Position numbers and translations under genes: made by a program. Positions 55,301 through 63,311 of a stretch of 64,000 bases of DNA are shown one piece after another (the stretch's first letter is position 1; each line of letters opens with the position of its first letter). Location: NCBI RefSeq assembly GCF_041435195.1, contig NZ_CP108106.1, forward strand, positions 248,001 through 312,000, written 5' to 3'. The stretch is from Streptomyces sp. NBC_00224. GTDB taxonomy: Bacteria; Actinomycetota; Actinomycetes; Streptomycetales; Streptomycetaceae. The notes beneath the pieces were generated by a model. The model had not been told where the DNA came from and did no database searches. It worked only from the letters and a program-made list of their open reading frames with translations.

Positions 55301-56808
55301 GGACCGCCCGAGCCGTGTTCGCCCGCGCTCCCATCAGGATTCAGGCCGCCCTGAGGTGGGCGGTCCTGAGTGCCGTCGCGGGTGACGAGGAAGACGCGCT
55401 CACCGCCTGGCAGACGGTCCTCGACCTGTTCGACGTGGCCGCCTGGCGCGGAAAGCCCAGGCACGATCAGGAGGAATCCCTGGCCGAGCACCAGGGGGTG
55501 GCGAGCAGCGCCGCGGCGTATGCCATCTCCGTGGGCCGGCCGGCCCACGCGGTGGAGTTGCTGGAGCGCGGCAGATCCGTGCTGTGGAATCAGGTCCTCG
55601 AACGGCGGGCAGACGTGCCGGGCTCGCTCAACGAGCGACTGCACACGATCGCCGAGAGCCTCCAGCACGGCGGCAGCGTCGATCAACTGGTGCGGCTGGG
55701 CCGGGAATGGGACCGGCTCAAGGCCGAGGCGGCTGCCGAGTACGGGGAGTGGAACCCGTTCGCCGCCCCCACCTACGAGACGTTGCGGCGCGGTGCGGGT
55801 GACGGCACCGTGGTCGTCAACGTGGCCCCGCTGCGCTGCGACGCGCTGGTCATGGCCGACGGCGCACCCCGGGTCGTCGAGTTGCCCGGTCTCGATTTCG
55901 CCGAGACGGCACGTCAGGCCGCCGCGTTCCTGCAGGCCGTCCACGCCCCCGGTGCGGGAGTCGGTGGCCACATCACCGCCCAGCAAACCGCCCGGGGAGT
56001 GCTGGACTGGCTGTGGCGCGCGGTCGTCGCCCCGGTCCTCGACGCCCTGGGCGACATCAAGCGGATCCGCTGGTGCCCGACCGGGATGCTGTCGCTGCTG
56101 CCGTTGCACGCGGCGACCGATGCGACCACGGGGGCGAGCGCCCTCGACCGGGTGGTGTCCTCGTACACCCCCACACTTCGCGCCATGGCCTCCGCAACAC
56201 CACCCCACGATGCCGGTAGGCCCGTGGAGCGGCTGCTTACAGTGGGCGTGGCGGACTATCTGGACCACCCTCCCCTGGCCAGCGTGGACCGGGAGACCGA
56301 AGCGGTGCGCCGGTTACTGCCCCACGCCCAGCACACCTCCCTCATCAATGCCAGAGCCACCGTGCAGGCGGTCCGTGCGGAGCTGCCCGGCAGCCCGTGC
56401 GTGCACTTCGCCTGCCACGGCATCCAGGACTTCGGCTCTCCGTCCAACGGGGGTGTCGTGCTGGCCGACGGCACGCTGTCCATCCTCGACATCGCGCGGC
56501 TGCGCATCGAGAACGCCGAACTCGCCTACCTGTCCGCGTGCCAGACCGCGACGGGTGGCACGCGGCTGCCCGACGAGTCCCTGCATCTGGCGGCGGCACT
56601 GCACCTGGCCGGCTTCCGCCAGGTGGTGGGAACGCTGTGGCCGATACGGGACACGCTCGCCGCCGACGTCGCCGAGGACTTCTACTCGGCAATCGGAGCG
56701 AAAGGGCTGGACGGCGCGGCGGAGGCGATCGCCGGGGCGACCCGGAGGCTGCGCGATCGCTATCCTCTGGAGCCGCTGCTGTGGGCGGGCTTCGTCCACA
56801 TGGGTTGA
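52387..56808 (+). CDS. TPR-rich CHAT-domain protease-like protein
   Basis: 1473 residues. Residues about 1-1050 are tandem helical (TPR-like) repeats with recurrent AVESA, DLxAAL and TDDMRLAIDTLS patterns. Residues about 1150-1473 are a CHAT caspase-like domain: VHFACHGIQDF (His1344) and AYLSACQTATGGTRLPDESL (Cys1385) provide the dyad, then HLAAALHLAGFRQVVGTLWP. No signal peptide or TM segment. First gene of an operon: the zinc-ribbon gene follows after 13 bases. CHAT proteins are peptidases in bacterial conflict and cell-death systems (TPR-CHAT/gasdermin-type, Craspase-type), but no effector with known fold is adjacent here. Confidence 0.9.
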   Translation: MSESKTSGLVALRSRHRELYCALRDTRSSESVDAAVESAEQLTAHGQAGPEDHWSAGRTLLLSWHVSQDRGLFEQALQAFRRAGAQALDDDTRAAAALSVARAWYVRIGVDPDTLDQAIDEVTVAVRSVGVAHTELAELLTARFAHSFRPSDLNAALSLYSQVGSLPAPVALKVAALLSEHFELTGDDDGLYLAIELTAQVVVGDHDPEDPEHPQAAGLFLYLLGKRPRTSEAGSHTATALLHVIAEAEDPLGARRFLVGALEAVFQATGSVADLRALLDVLGNGLAEPDLGLPPHGMALAWLEHSTELQQEGALGTHELDGVIKILVHALTDHNTLPSALDSLTIALAQAVAAWNEVTREPTVEQLERVLTLTEAADEVLGEELKSALITTTSLLYLKRSNRSGRHDHVDATVRAYELLHERLEGPELIPVKVSLANACEVRYEKLGDPSDLERSITLLAEALAAGGEDDGPVAASTAASLASSLLLRFRRGQGHPEADWYRAAELLESALATEQTYPWLRNGLVWGVADLFLHGVLLRRHPGPEWIPRLHGLFNKAVPLADTDGLVSELARASTALTGHFTRGFSGSARRHGGIEPPEAAVADCLAGMKRALAAGDATLFRECDEELRQTFVRASTDEYELSRWATTYESRYTTAKSVDDLWCAIAALRSCPRGTINMTTLAHLLTDSYSITGLVAYLDEAIELISEQLCGTPGHAQRHGLLNDLSGARWLRFEHTGRAADLDASVKSMRSVLEITPEESDSRALYLSNLAGKLDTRFVALGSRQDLDEIITLCTEAARLAGAENPEVRSVALNGLGGAYRRRYQLDGNTDDMRLAIDTLSTALAGLDADDPARPRALTNLAACTLICGVREPEVNTDLDEVVRMLRTAIAATGALDPVRTGRLFMLTQALLVRSSKTGHAGDREEALTILRGLVPGNQATHPNQIDPAEALALELRSEDPQAARQLSRGTARAVFARAPIRIQAALRWAVLSAVAGDEEDALTAWQTVLDLFDVAAWRGKPRHDQEESLAEHQGVASSAAAYAISVGRPAHAVELLERGRSVLWNQVLERRADVPGSLNERLHTIAESLQHGGSVDQLVRLGREWDRLKAEAAAEYGEWNPFAAPTYETLRRGAGDGTVVVNVAPLRCDALVMADGAPRVVELPGLDFAETARQAAAFLQAVHAPGAGVGGHITAQQTARGVLDWLWRAVVAPVLDALGDIKRIRWCPTGMLSLLPLHAATDATTGASALDRVVSSYTPTLRAMASATPPHDAGRPVERLLTVGVADYLDHPPLASVDRETEAVRRLLPHAQHTSLINARATVQAVRAELPGSPCVHFACHGIQDFGSPSNGGVVLADGTLSILDIARLRIENAELAYLSACQTATGGTRLPDESLHLAAALHLAGFRQVVGTLWPIRDTLAADVAEDFYSAIGAKGLDGAAEAIAGATRRLRDRYPLEPLLWAGFVHMG

Positions 56809-56821
56809 CGGGAGGGCCGCG

Positions 56822-57205
56822 TTGTCGACGGACGACTACTTCGCACTGCTGGTCACACCGGGCGCGACCGCCACGGTGCTGGAACTGCCCGAGCAGACGC
56901 GGGCCGCCACGGCGGCCGAGGTGGTGGAGCAGCTGTTCGCTGTGGAGGCATCGCTGAACGAGGTGACGCTGCGCGTCGGATGCCGCGAGTACGGGATCGT
57001 CACCCGGGCCCGGCTGGCCGAACTCCGGGGACACGCGCCACGGCAGGTGGGTGACGGCGACCACGGCCGACTACCCGGCCCCGGCACCTTCGTCCTGCTG
57101 AGGTTCGGCTGCACGGCCTGCGGCAAGGAAGAACTGCGAGTGCATGTGGACGAGGGGCGGCTGCCGCGCTGCTCGGAGCACGGTGAGATGAGGCGCGAGG
57201 CGTGA
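56822..57205 (+). CDS. Small protein with C-terminal zinc-ribbon-like motif
   Basis: 127 residues from a TTG at 56822 (GGGAGGG six bases upstream). An N-terminal alpha/beta part (STDDYFALLVTPGATATVLE) precedes CTACGKEELRVHVDEGRLP and CSEHGE, a CxxC...CxxH set that could bind zinc. No family recognised. Its stop overlaps the start of the membrane protein gene (GTGA), showing translational coupling in the CHAT operon. It could be the CHAT substrate or an adaptor. Confidence 0.68.
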   Translation: MSTDDYFALLVTPGATATVLELPEQTRAATAAEVVEQLFAVEASLNEVTLRVGCREYGIVTRARLAELRGHAPRQVGDGDHGRLPGPGTFVLLRFGCTACGKEELRVHVDEGRLPRCSEHGEMRREA

Positions 57206-58098
57206 CAGAGCTGCCCCTGCAGCTGGGTCTGAGGTTCTTCCTGGTCAATGTGGTGCCGACGGCGGCTGCCATGGCGTTTGTGCTGGTTCTGATCCGGGCC
57301 GGGGCGCCCGGTGACCATCTCGTCTTCGCCGACGCGTGGCACAGCGCGGCCCGTCTGTCCCTCGGCAGGACAGCGCTGCTGGGACTGGCTGTGCTCGTGG
57401 CGGCAGTGGCACTGCACCCCCTGCAAGTGGCCCTTGTCCGCCTGTACGAGGGCTACTGGCCGCGGCTGCTGCGCGGGCCGGCCCGGCTGCTGTCCGGGCG
57501 GCAGCGGCACCACATGGGCAGGGTAGCCGAGAAGGTGTCCCGGGCGCTGTCCGCGCAGGACGCGCAGGCCGCGGGGGAAGCGGGCGAGGTGCTGCGCTCG
57601 TCGTTCCCAGATCGTCGGGCCGTCTTGCCGACTCGCCTGGGCAACACCCTCGCCGCCACGGAAGAGCGGGCGGGTGCGGTGTACGGCTGGGACGCGGCGG
57701 TTGCCTGGCCGCGCCTGTACCCGGTACTCGGCGATGCCTGCCGGCAGCAGGTGGACGACCACCGCAACTCGCTGGACTCCGGGGTCCGGCTGGCCGCCAC
57801 CGGTACCCTGCTGACCCCCGCGACGGTGTGGCTGCTCTGGGGCTCTGGCTGGTGGCTGCTGCTGGCCATGGCTCCCTCCGCCCTCGCCTGGATCTCCTAC
57901 CGGGGCGCGGTGCAGGCGGCCCTCGGCTATGGCCAGGCCGTCACCGCGGCGTTCGATCTGCACCGCTTCGACCTGCTGACCGCGCTGCACCTCCCGCTGC
58001 CGGCCGACCGGGACGCGGAACGCGCCCTGGCGACGGAACTGTGCACCATGTGGCGCCAGGGGGCGCCGGTGGCCTTGCGCTACGACCATGCGCTCTGA
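57202..58098 (+). CDS. Multi-TM membrane protein of the CHAT operon
   Basis: 298 residues. Two hydrophobic segments in the first 80 residues (FFLVNVVPTAAAMAFVLVLI and LLGLAVLVAAVALHPLQVAL), a charged middle region with LPTRLGNTLAATEERAG, then a long hydrophobic pair (about 200-235, WLLWGSGWWLLLAMAPSALA). The central conserved block suggests a cytosolic domain. No family recognised. As the third gene of the operon it may be the membrane effector or sensor of the CHAT system. Confidence 0.7.
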   Translation: MTELPLQLGLRFFLVNVVPTAAAMAFVLVLIRAGAPGDHLVFADAWHSAARLSLGRTALLGLAVLVAAVALHPLQVALVRLYEGYWPRLLRGPARLLSGRQRHHMGRVAEKVSRALSAQDAQAAGEAGEVLRSSFPDRRAVLPTRLGNTLAATEERAGAVYGWDAAVAWPRLYPVLGDACRQQVDDHRNSLDSGVRLAATGTLLTPATVWLLWGSGWWLLLAMAPSALAWISYRGAVQAALGYGQAVTAAFDLHRFDLLTALHLPLPADRDAERALATELCTMWRQGAPVALRYDHAL

Positions 58099-58418
58099 GC
58101 GTGCCGGGCCACTACGTGTCCGCTCCGCTCAGCCTTCCCTTCAGAGGAACGGCCGCGCCCAACCGTTATGGGGCACCGAGCCCTTCCCGGCCAGACCCCG
58201 AACGGCCTCAGGGGCGCCATGGCGGGGCGGGGGCGTTCCACTCCGGAGCACCTTCGTCATCGGGGTTCCTAAGAGTGTGTTGCGCTTCAGGTACCGGGCT
58301 GGTCCTCAAGTCCATGGCAAGGCTGGCGAGTTGCTCACGGACTACGTGCGGGCAGGGTTCAATGGGGGCGCACGGTTCTGTCGGAGCCCCCTGGCGGGGC
58401 AGGCCGAGAGGTGGAGCA
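58099..58418. other. No supported gene
   Basis: Intergenic gap after the CHAT operon; shadow frames only. Confidence 0.45.
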
Positions 58419-58511
58419 ATGGCAGGAAAGCACGGTGGGGAGACGGACGACAAGCCGTGGACGCCGCCACCAGAGCCGCCGAGTCCTGATGGCTCCCGTC
58501 CGCAGAAGTAG
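58419..58511 (+). CDS. Thirty-residue Pro-rich peptide upstream of a PCMT-like methyltransferase
   Basis: ATG preceded by GAGAGG and GGAG. MAGKHGGETDDKPW followed by a run rich in Pro (TPPPEPPSPDGS) and ending RPQK. Stop lies 5 bases before the methyltransferase start, suggesting translational coupling. It could be a peptide substrate (RiPP-like) or a leader-type upstream ORF. Confidence 0.45.
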   Translation: MAGKHGGETDDKPWTPPPEPPSPDGSRPQK

Positions 58512-58516
58512 GCCCG

Positions 58517-59659
58517 GTGGGCTATCGCGCCGTATGCCGACGCGCCCTGGAGGCGAAGGCGTGCTTCCGTGCCCCCTGGCTGCGGGAGGCGTTCGACACT
58601 GTGGACCGGGAGCTGTTCGTCCCCGCGCGGGCCTGGGCGCCCGAACGGGACGAGCACGGGCGCTGGCGGTTCCTCGACCGTGATGTGGACGAGGATGCGT
58701 GGCGCCGGGCGGTGTGGGACTCCCATCAGTCGGTGATCACGCAGCTTGACGACGGCCGTACCGGGCCGGTCGGGCCTGCCGACGGCGACTTCACATCCTC
58801 GGTGTCCGCCCTCGACATCGTGTGCACCAAGCTGGAGCAGCTCGGCCTGGATGCCGGTCATCGGGTCCTGGACATTGGCTATGCCTCCGGCTACCACACC
58901 GCGCTCCTGTGCGAGCGCACCGGCAGCGAGCGGACCGTCGGGATCGAGGTCGACCCTCAGCTCGCGGCGTGGGGTGCATCGAACCTGAAGAGGGCTGGGT
59001 ATGCGCCGGTGCTGGTGTGCGGGGACGGCATGGCCGGTGTGCCGCAGCATGCTCCGTACGACCGGATTATCAGCACCGCCGCGGTACGGACCGTCCCGTG
59101 GGCGTGGGTGCGCCAGTTGGCGCCCGGCGGGTCGATCGTCACGCCGTTCGGCACCGCGTACGCGAACTCCGGGCTGCTACGGCTGACGATGCGCGGCGAG
59201 AAGGCACGTGGCCGCTTCGCCGGGAGCGCGGCGTACATGTGGATCCGCGGCGAGCGGCCCACCCGTGCGTTGAACGTGCCCGAGGAGTCCACCGCCCGCT
59301 CCTCCCCACTCGACCCGGCCGAGGTCCTGGAAGCCGGCTGGGAGCAGGACTTCGTGATCGGACTGCACACTGCGGATGTCGCGTTCTCCCACCGGGGCGA
59401 CGGCGCCGACCGCCGCGTCCAGTTCGTCGACCAGGCCGGCACGTCCGCGACCATCGTGCGCTACCGCGACTGGTGGCAGGCCGACGCCGTCAAATCCTGG
59501 GGTCCCAGAGACCTGTGGGATGAAGTCGTGGCGGCATTCACCTGGTACGCGACACAAGGCCGCCCCGCGGTCACGGAATTCGGCCTGACCGTGGACTCCT
59601 CAGGACAACACGCCTGGTACGGCAACACAGGCCATCCCCTGAACACCGACCACGCATAA
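58517..59659 (+). CDS. PCMT-like (protein-L-isoaspartate) methyltransferase
   Basis: 380 residues. N-terminal block REAFDTVDRELFVPARAWAP, then VITQLDDGRTGPVGPADGDF and the SAM site VLDIGYASGYHTALLCERTG (class I), GIEVDP, APYDRIISTAAVRTVPWAWV and LAPGGSIVTPFGT: the layout of the protein-carboxyl methyltransferases found with RiPP clusters (FxLD and TgmC-like). The C-terminal 150 residues are family-specific. GTG start with no own ribosome site; probably coupled to the peptide ORF. Substrate unknown. Confidence 0.83.
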   Translation: MGYRAVCRRALEAKACFRAPWLREAFDTVDRELFVPARAWAPERDEHGRWRFLDRDVDEDAWRRAVWDSHQSVITQLDDGRTGPVGPADGDFTSSVSALDIVCTKLEQLGLDAGHRVLDIGYASGYHTALLCERTGSERTVGIEVDPQLAAWGASNLKRAGYAPVLVCGDGMAGVPQHAPYDRIISTAAVRTVPWAWVRQLAPGGSIVTPFGTAYANSGLLRLTMRGEKARGRFAGSAAYMWIRGERPTRALNVPEESTARSSPLDPAEVLEAGWEQDFVIGLHTADVAFSHRGDGADRRVQFVDQAGTSATIVRYRDWWQADAVKSWGPRDLWDEVVAAFTWYATQGRPAVTEFGLTVDSSGQHAWYGNTGHPLNTDHA

Positions 59660-59818
59660 GGACTGTCCCGATCGGCTGGCACCCGGCCTCAACAATCCTG
59701 GGCCTGGGCGGCTGGGTTGCCCCGGACAAGGGCGACGAGGGCTGCGCAAGCAGGGCGTCGCGGAGGGCGTCCCTGGCGCCAGGGGATCCGCGTGAGGGCC
59801 GCACCAAGCCCGCTGCCG

Positions 59819-60355
59819 ATGCCCACGGCCAGGGCACTGATGCCGCCCAAAGCCCCCCGCCCAGAACCCGAACCCGCTCCTCGCGAAACGCCTTCCATGG
59901 CGTTGGTCTGCGCCCGCATCAGCGAAGTCCAAGAGCGGCTCGAAGGCCTGATCCCACGGCTGGAACGCATCCTGGACGCGCAACCGGCAACGGCCGTTGC
60001 GGCGGAGGAGGGCGGGGATCCCGTCGCTGAGATGCGGGCCGCGCTGCGTGTGATGGGCGGGCCCGCTCTGGAGGCAGTCGAGGACCACTTCTTGCGGTAC
60101 GTCCTGGCGAGTGCGCCGGCGCCGCCCGGGCTGCGAGGGGAGGCAAACGTGTGGGGGTGGGATGACGCGGAGGTGCGCGGCCGTCTCGCCTCCCACGTCG
60201 CGGCGGAGCTGGTGGGACGGCGCTGGCCGAAGGAGACGGGCGGTGCGGCTGTGGAAGCCTTTCTCGGTGAGCTTCTGGCCGCCCACCGTGCGTGGTGCGA
60301 CCGCCGCCCCGGCATCCGTGGAGCCCCCGCGCACAAAGGCAGCGCCGGGTCCTGA
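59819..60355 (+). CDS. Hypothetical cytosolic protein
   Basis: About 178 residues; a later start at 59897 (MALVCARISEVQERLEGLIP) is also possible. Helical first part, a Trp-centred second part NVWGWDDAEVRGRLASHVAA and a charged tail. Frame use looks coding; no family recognised. Confidence 0.5.
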   Translation: MPTARALMPPKAPRPEPEPAPRETPSMALVCARISEVQERLEGLIPRLERILDAQPATAVAAEEGGDPVAEMRAALRVMGGPALEAVEDHFLRYVLASAPAPPGLRGEANVWGWDDAEVRGRLASHVAAELVGRRWPKETGGAAVEAFLGELLAAHRAWCDRRPGIRGAPAHKGSAGS

Positions 60356-60570
60356 AGTCGCCCGTGCGACAGCCTGTACCCGCAGGTTTGGCCATGGCCA
60401 GGCAGCGGGATCCGTCGCGGCAGCGCGCCCGATGCTGCGGCGCTGATGCTGGCTACGGCTGTCTCCTGTCCGCAGCGCCGTACCTGTGCGCCAACCGGGC
60501 TTGTGGTACTTGGAGTTACGGTTGGGGAAGTGCCCGGTCGGCGCGGCCGCGGGAGATCCTGGAGGAGCGG

Positions 60571-60963
60571 ATGGGGACGCATGAGCAGGGGTTGTCGGTT
60601 ACCCGGATCGAGTTGACGGGGGTGCCGCAGGCCGTGGATCGCCTGATGGCCGCCCTGAGCGCCCATGGCGAGATCATCTATGACTCGCGGTCTGATCTGG
60701 ATGCCCGTGGCGAGGTGCACTGCATCGCGGAAGCGGTACTGCCCGGCGAGGATGCTGTGCCAGGGGCGCAGGGTGCCACCACGGTGACGGTGCAGGCGGT
60801 CCTCGACATCGATCGGGCCGCCGGCCCCAGCCTGCTGGCCGCCGCAGGGCGCGGGCAGTTGGAAGCCGACGTGGCCGCCCGCCTGGAGGGGCTGTCGCAC
60901 AGCTCCGGGCCGGCACGGACGCGGGTGGTGTCCGTACGACCCTCCCGCGCCCCTCAGGACTAA
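60571..60963 (+). CDS. Hypothetical cytosolic protein
   Basis: 130 residues with GGAGGAG before the ATG. Starts MGTHEQGLSVTRIELTGVPQ, with DRLMAALSAHGEIIYDSRSD and an alternating beta-alpha pattern that suggests a small ferredoxin-like fold. Start well supported; family not recognised. Confidence 0.6.
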   Translation: MGTHEQGLSVTRIELTGVPQAVDRLMAALSAHGEIIYDSRSDLDARGEVHCIAEAVLPGEDAVPGAQGATTVTVQAVLDIDRAAGPSLLAAAGRGQLEADVAARLEGLSHSSGPARTRVVSVRPSRAPQD

Positions 60964-61198
60964 GCCGTGGCAGGTTCCCGGCTCGCGGGGCAGTCGCCGT
61001 GGCTGGCAGCTCGCCAAGGCGACCAGGAGCACCACCGGCCAGGGCAGCAGGTGATGACGGCCGCGAGGGGATGCCGGCTCGGCCGTTACGTTCCCTCGTC
61101 GCTCCCGTGGCTCTGCACGGCGCGGTCCCGCCTGCCGTGACGGGCCGCGCGGCCCCTCTGGGCCTGTGCGTTGGCCGCATAGTACGCGGAGGCAGGTC

Positions 61199-61570
61199 AT
61201 GGACGAGGCGGGGGCGCAGGCGCGGCTGGACGGTTCGGGGCTGTCGCTCTGGCTGACCGACTGGAAGATCACTGCGGGCACCTGGCGGAATCGGCGCGTG
61301 ATCGCGCTGGACGGTGGCCGGTTCGCGGCGGGGAACCTGGACTTCGAAATGCACCCCAGCGGGCGGGCGTTGACTGTGTCCATGGTGACTGTCGATCCCG
61401 GCTACGAGCGCCGGGGCATAGCCTCGGTCCTCATGGACGCCCTCTACGCGGCCTACCCGAGGGCGTGGATCAACCATGGAGGGCGCACCGCTGAGGGGGC
61501 GCTGTGGTGGAACGGCTACCGCGATCCCGGGCCGCATCGCAACATCCATAACCGTGCCCCGGCCGAGTAG
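61199..61570 (+). CDS. GNAT-like acetyltransferase-fold protein
   Basis: 123 residues with GGAGG eight bases before the ATG. MVTVDPGYERRGIASVLMDA is motif A with the acetyl-CoA loop R-R-G-I-A, followed by WINHGGRTAEGALWWNGYRD and NIHNRAPAE, a block seen in short actinobacterial GNAT proteins. Function unknown; complete. Confidence 0.72.
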   Translation: MDEAGAQARLDGSGLSLWLTDWKITAGTWRNRRVIALDGGRFAAGNLDFEMHPSGRALTVSMVTVDPGYERRGIASVLMDALYAAYPRAWINHGGRTAEGALWWNGYRDPGPHRNIHNRAPAE

Positions 61571-61604
61571 GCCGAGTACTTCGATGCCCGCCAGGTCGGC
61601 GCCA

Positions 61605-61895
61605 ACAAGGCCCGTCGCTCAGCTCGCGCGCGTGGTGGGCTTGGATCTGCTCGGTGATGACGTAGCCGGCGGTCGCTCCGATGATGGCGGGGACCATGCC
61701 CCAGCCGATCAGGAACCCGTTGAGCACGTACAAGGCACTGCATACTCCCAGCACGATGGCGCCCCGGCTGAGCAGCCAGTAGCCGAACCGGGGCAGGGCG
61801 TGTCGGTCGGCCCAGCGTGCCCGCAGCCGCTGCCATCGGCCCGGTGGCGGGGGCCCGCCGGGTGAGGGCGCAGGTGCGGAGGACACCTTGCCCAC
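61605..61895 (-). CDS. Small two-TM membrane protein
   Basis: From a GTG at 61895: VGKVSSAPAPSPGG, a basic loop RWQRLRARWADRHALPRFGY and two hydrophobic segments (RGAIVLGVCSALYVLNGFLI, GWGMVPAIIGATAGYVITEQ). The open frame runs on to 61470, but the part after AHHARELSDG looks non-coding and overlaps the opposite-strand GNAT gene, so the 3' end given is approximate. No family recognised. Confidence 0.45.
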
Positions 61896-61962
61896 GGTAG
61901 GGGGCGGATCGCCTCCCGAGCAGGTGAACGGCGGCTTTGGTCGAACCCCGGCTCCTTGAGTT

Positions 61963-62121
61963 TCAGTGCATCCTCGAAGTGGGTGCTCGCTCTTTGCGGG
62001 GACGGCCCAGCCCGGCAAGGTCCCGGGCGGAGACCGCGCGGGCACCAGCGTGCTGGGCGTGGCGGCGGCCCCCGGAAGGTGCGGCGGGTATCGGCGCACT
62101 GGGCTGGTCCGCGTTGGACAT
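61963..62121 (-). CDS. Small basic protein downstream of the methyltransferase gene
   Basis: 52 residues: MSNADQPSAPIPAAPSGGRR, then a His/Ala/Arg-rich body and the end PTSRMH. A G-rich stretch precedes the ATG, which starts 36 bases after the methyltransferase stop. No family known; coding status uncertain. Confidence 0.4.
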   Translation of the reverse strand: MSNADQPSAPIPAAPSGGRRHAQHAGARAVSARDLAGLGRPRKERAPTSRMH

Positions 62122-62156
62122 CTTCCCCCCCCGGGGGGCCGTCGAGCGGCACGCGG

Positions 62157-63290
62157 TCAGCGGATGGTGGCGGTCCACTGGCCGCGCTTGAGGCGGATGG
62201 TGCCGTCCGGGGCGATCCTGGCCCTCGCTCCGTACACCGGCAGACCGCCCTCGCGGTTGAGCCGGTGGCGGATGCGTTCCAGCTCGTCCCACAGGGGGCG
62301 GGGGCCGCCCTGGTGAACCTCGGGCGAGTCGAGGTAGCCGTCGGCGGTGGCGCGAGCCCATGAGCCGTCAGGGTGCAGGAGCCATACGGTGCGCGTCTTG
62401 TCGTCCTGGTCCCAGCGGTATTCGATGCCAGGGACGGCCAGTTCCATCATCGACCACACCTCCCAGGCGTCCGGGACGTACAGCAGTGGGTAGCGGCTGG
62501 TGGTGACGCTCTCGCCCTGGGCATCCTGGACGTGCCGGAACAGCTCGTCCGTGGCGTCGTCGGCGTAGTCGTCGCCGTGCCGGGTCTGCATGAACGCCGC
62601 TTTTTCCTCAGAAATGAACCCGGCGGCACCGCCGTCCTCGGTCTTGTCGGCCACCAGGAGCAGACCGGTTTTGGCGATCGTCGTCACCAGTCGCCCCCCG
62701 GGGCGCAGTGCGGCCAGCCAGGACGGCGGGATGCGCTGCACGGAGACGGTGGAGACGATGCGGTCGTAGCGGCCGGGCAGTTCCCCGGTGAGGTCGCAGA
62801 CGGCCAGGTGCGGGTGCAAGCCGATCGATTTGAGGCGCTCCTGGGCGGCCGTCACGAGGTAGGGGTCGACGTCGACGCTCGTGACCTGCGTATCGCCGAG
62901 GCGCCGGCAGGCCAGGGCGGTGCCGTAGCCGCTGCCGCAGGTCACCAGGATGTCGCTGTCGTCGGTGATCATCGCGTGCCGGTACATCATGACGACCAGC
63001 GTGGGCAGCGTGGAGGAACTGGTGGCCCTGCCTGGGGTGACGGTGCCCGGTTCGTTGGTGTCGGCGTGCAGCGGCCCGAGGCGGGTTACGAGGGTGTCGT
63101 CGCTGTAGGCCGTGCGCAACCACGTTTCGGTGTCGGCGATGCCGTCCCGCACGATGCGCCCCTCCTTGACCCGCTCCCACCAGCACGGCACGAACAGATG
63201 CCGGGGTGTGGTGGCGATCGGCTGGTACCAGCGGGAGGAGGGATGAACGGTGTCGGCCGCGAGACGCCGGGCGTGGGTTTCCCAGTCCAT
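62157..63290 (-). CDS. PCMT-like methyltransferase, second copy
   Basis: 377 residues. N-terminal block WYQPIATTPRHLFVPCWWER, DTLVTRLGPLHAD, then the SAM site ILVTCGSGYGTALACRRLGD, VDVDPYLV and GRYDRIVSTVSVQRIPPSWL, with LRPGGRLVTTIAKTGLLLVA. Same family as the gene at 58517 but clearly diverged (SAM loop TCGSGYG instead of DIGYASG). It starts 21 bases after the radical SAM gene, with AGGAG upstream, so the pair is an operon. Likely methylates a peptide or protein carboxylate; substrate not seen. Confidence 0.85.
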   Translation of the reverse strand: MDWETHARRLAADTVHPSSRWYQPIATTPRHLFVPCWWERVKEGRIVRDGIADTETWLRTAYSDDTLVTRLGPLHADTNEPGTVTPGRATSSSTLPTLVVMMYRHAMITDDSDILVTCGSGYGTALACRRLGDTQVTSVDVDPYLVTAAQERLKSIGLHPHLAVCDLTGELPGRYDRIVSTVSVQRIPPSWLAALRPGGRLVTTIAKTGLLLVADKTEDGGAAGFISEEKAAFMQTRHGDDYADDATDELFRHVQDAQGESVTTSRYPLLYVPDAWEVWSMMELAVPGIEYRWDQDDKTRTVWLLHPDGSWARATADGYLDSPEVHQGGPRPLWDELERIRHRLNREGGLPVYGARARIAPDGTIRLKRGQWTATIR

Positions 63291-63311
63291 AGTGGGTGCG
63301 CTCCTGTTCGA

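Noticed and set aside
53545..56268. 907-codon minus frame opposite the CHAT gene
   Set aside because: Antisense of a gene with clear TPR and CHAT signatures.
59689..61383. 564-codon minus frame near 60 kb
   Set aside because: Low-complexity antisense frame; the plus strand carries better supported small genes.
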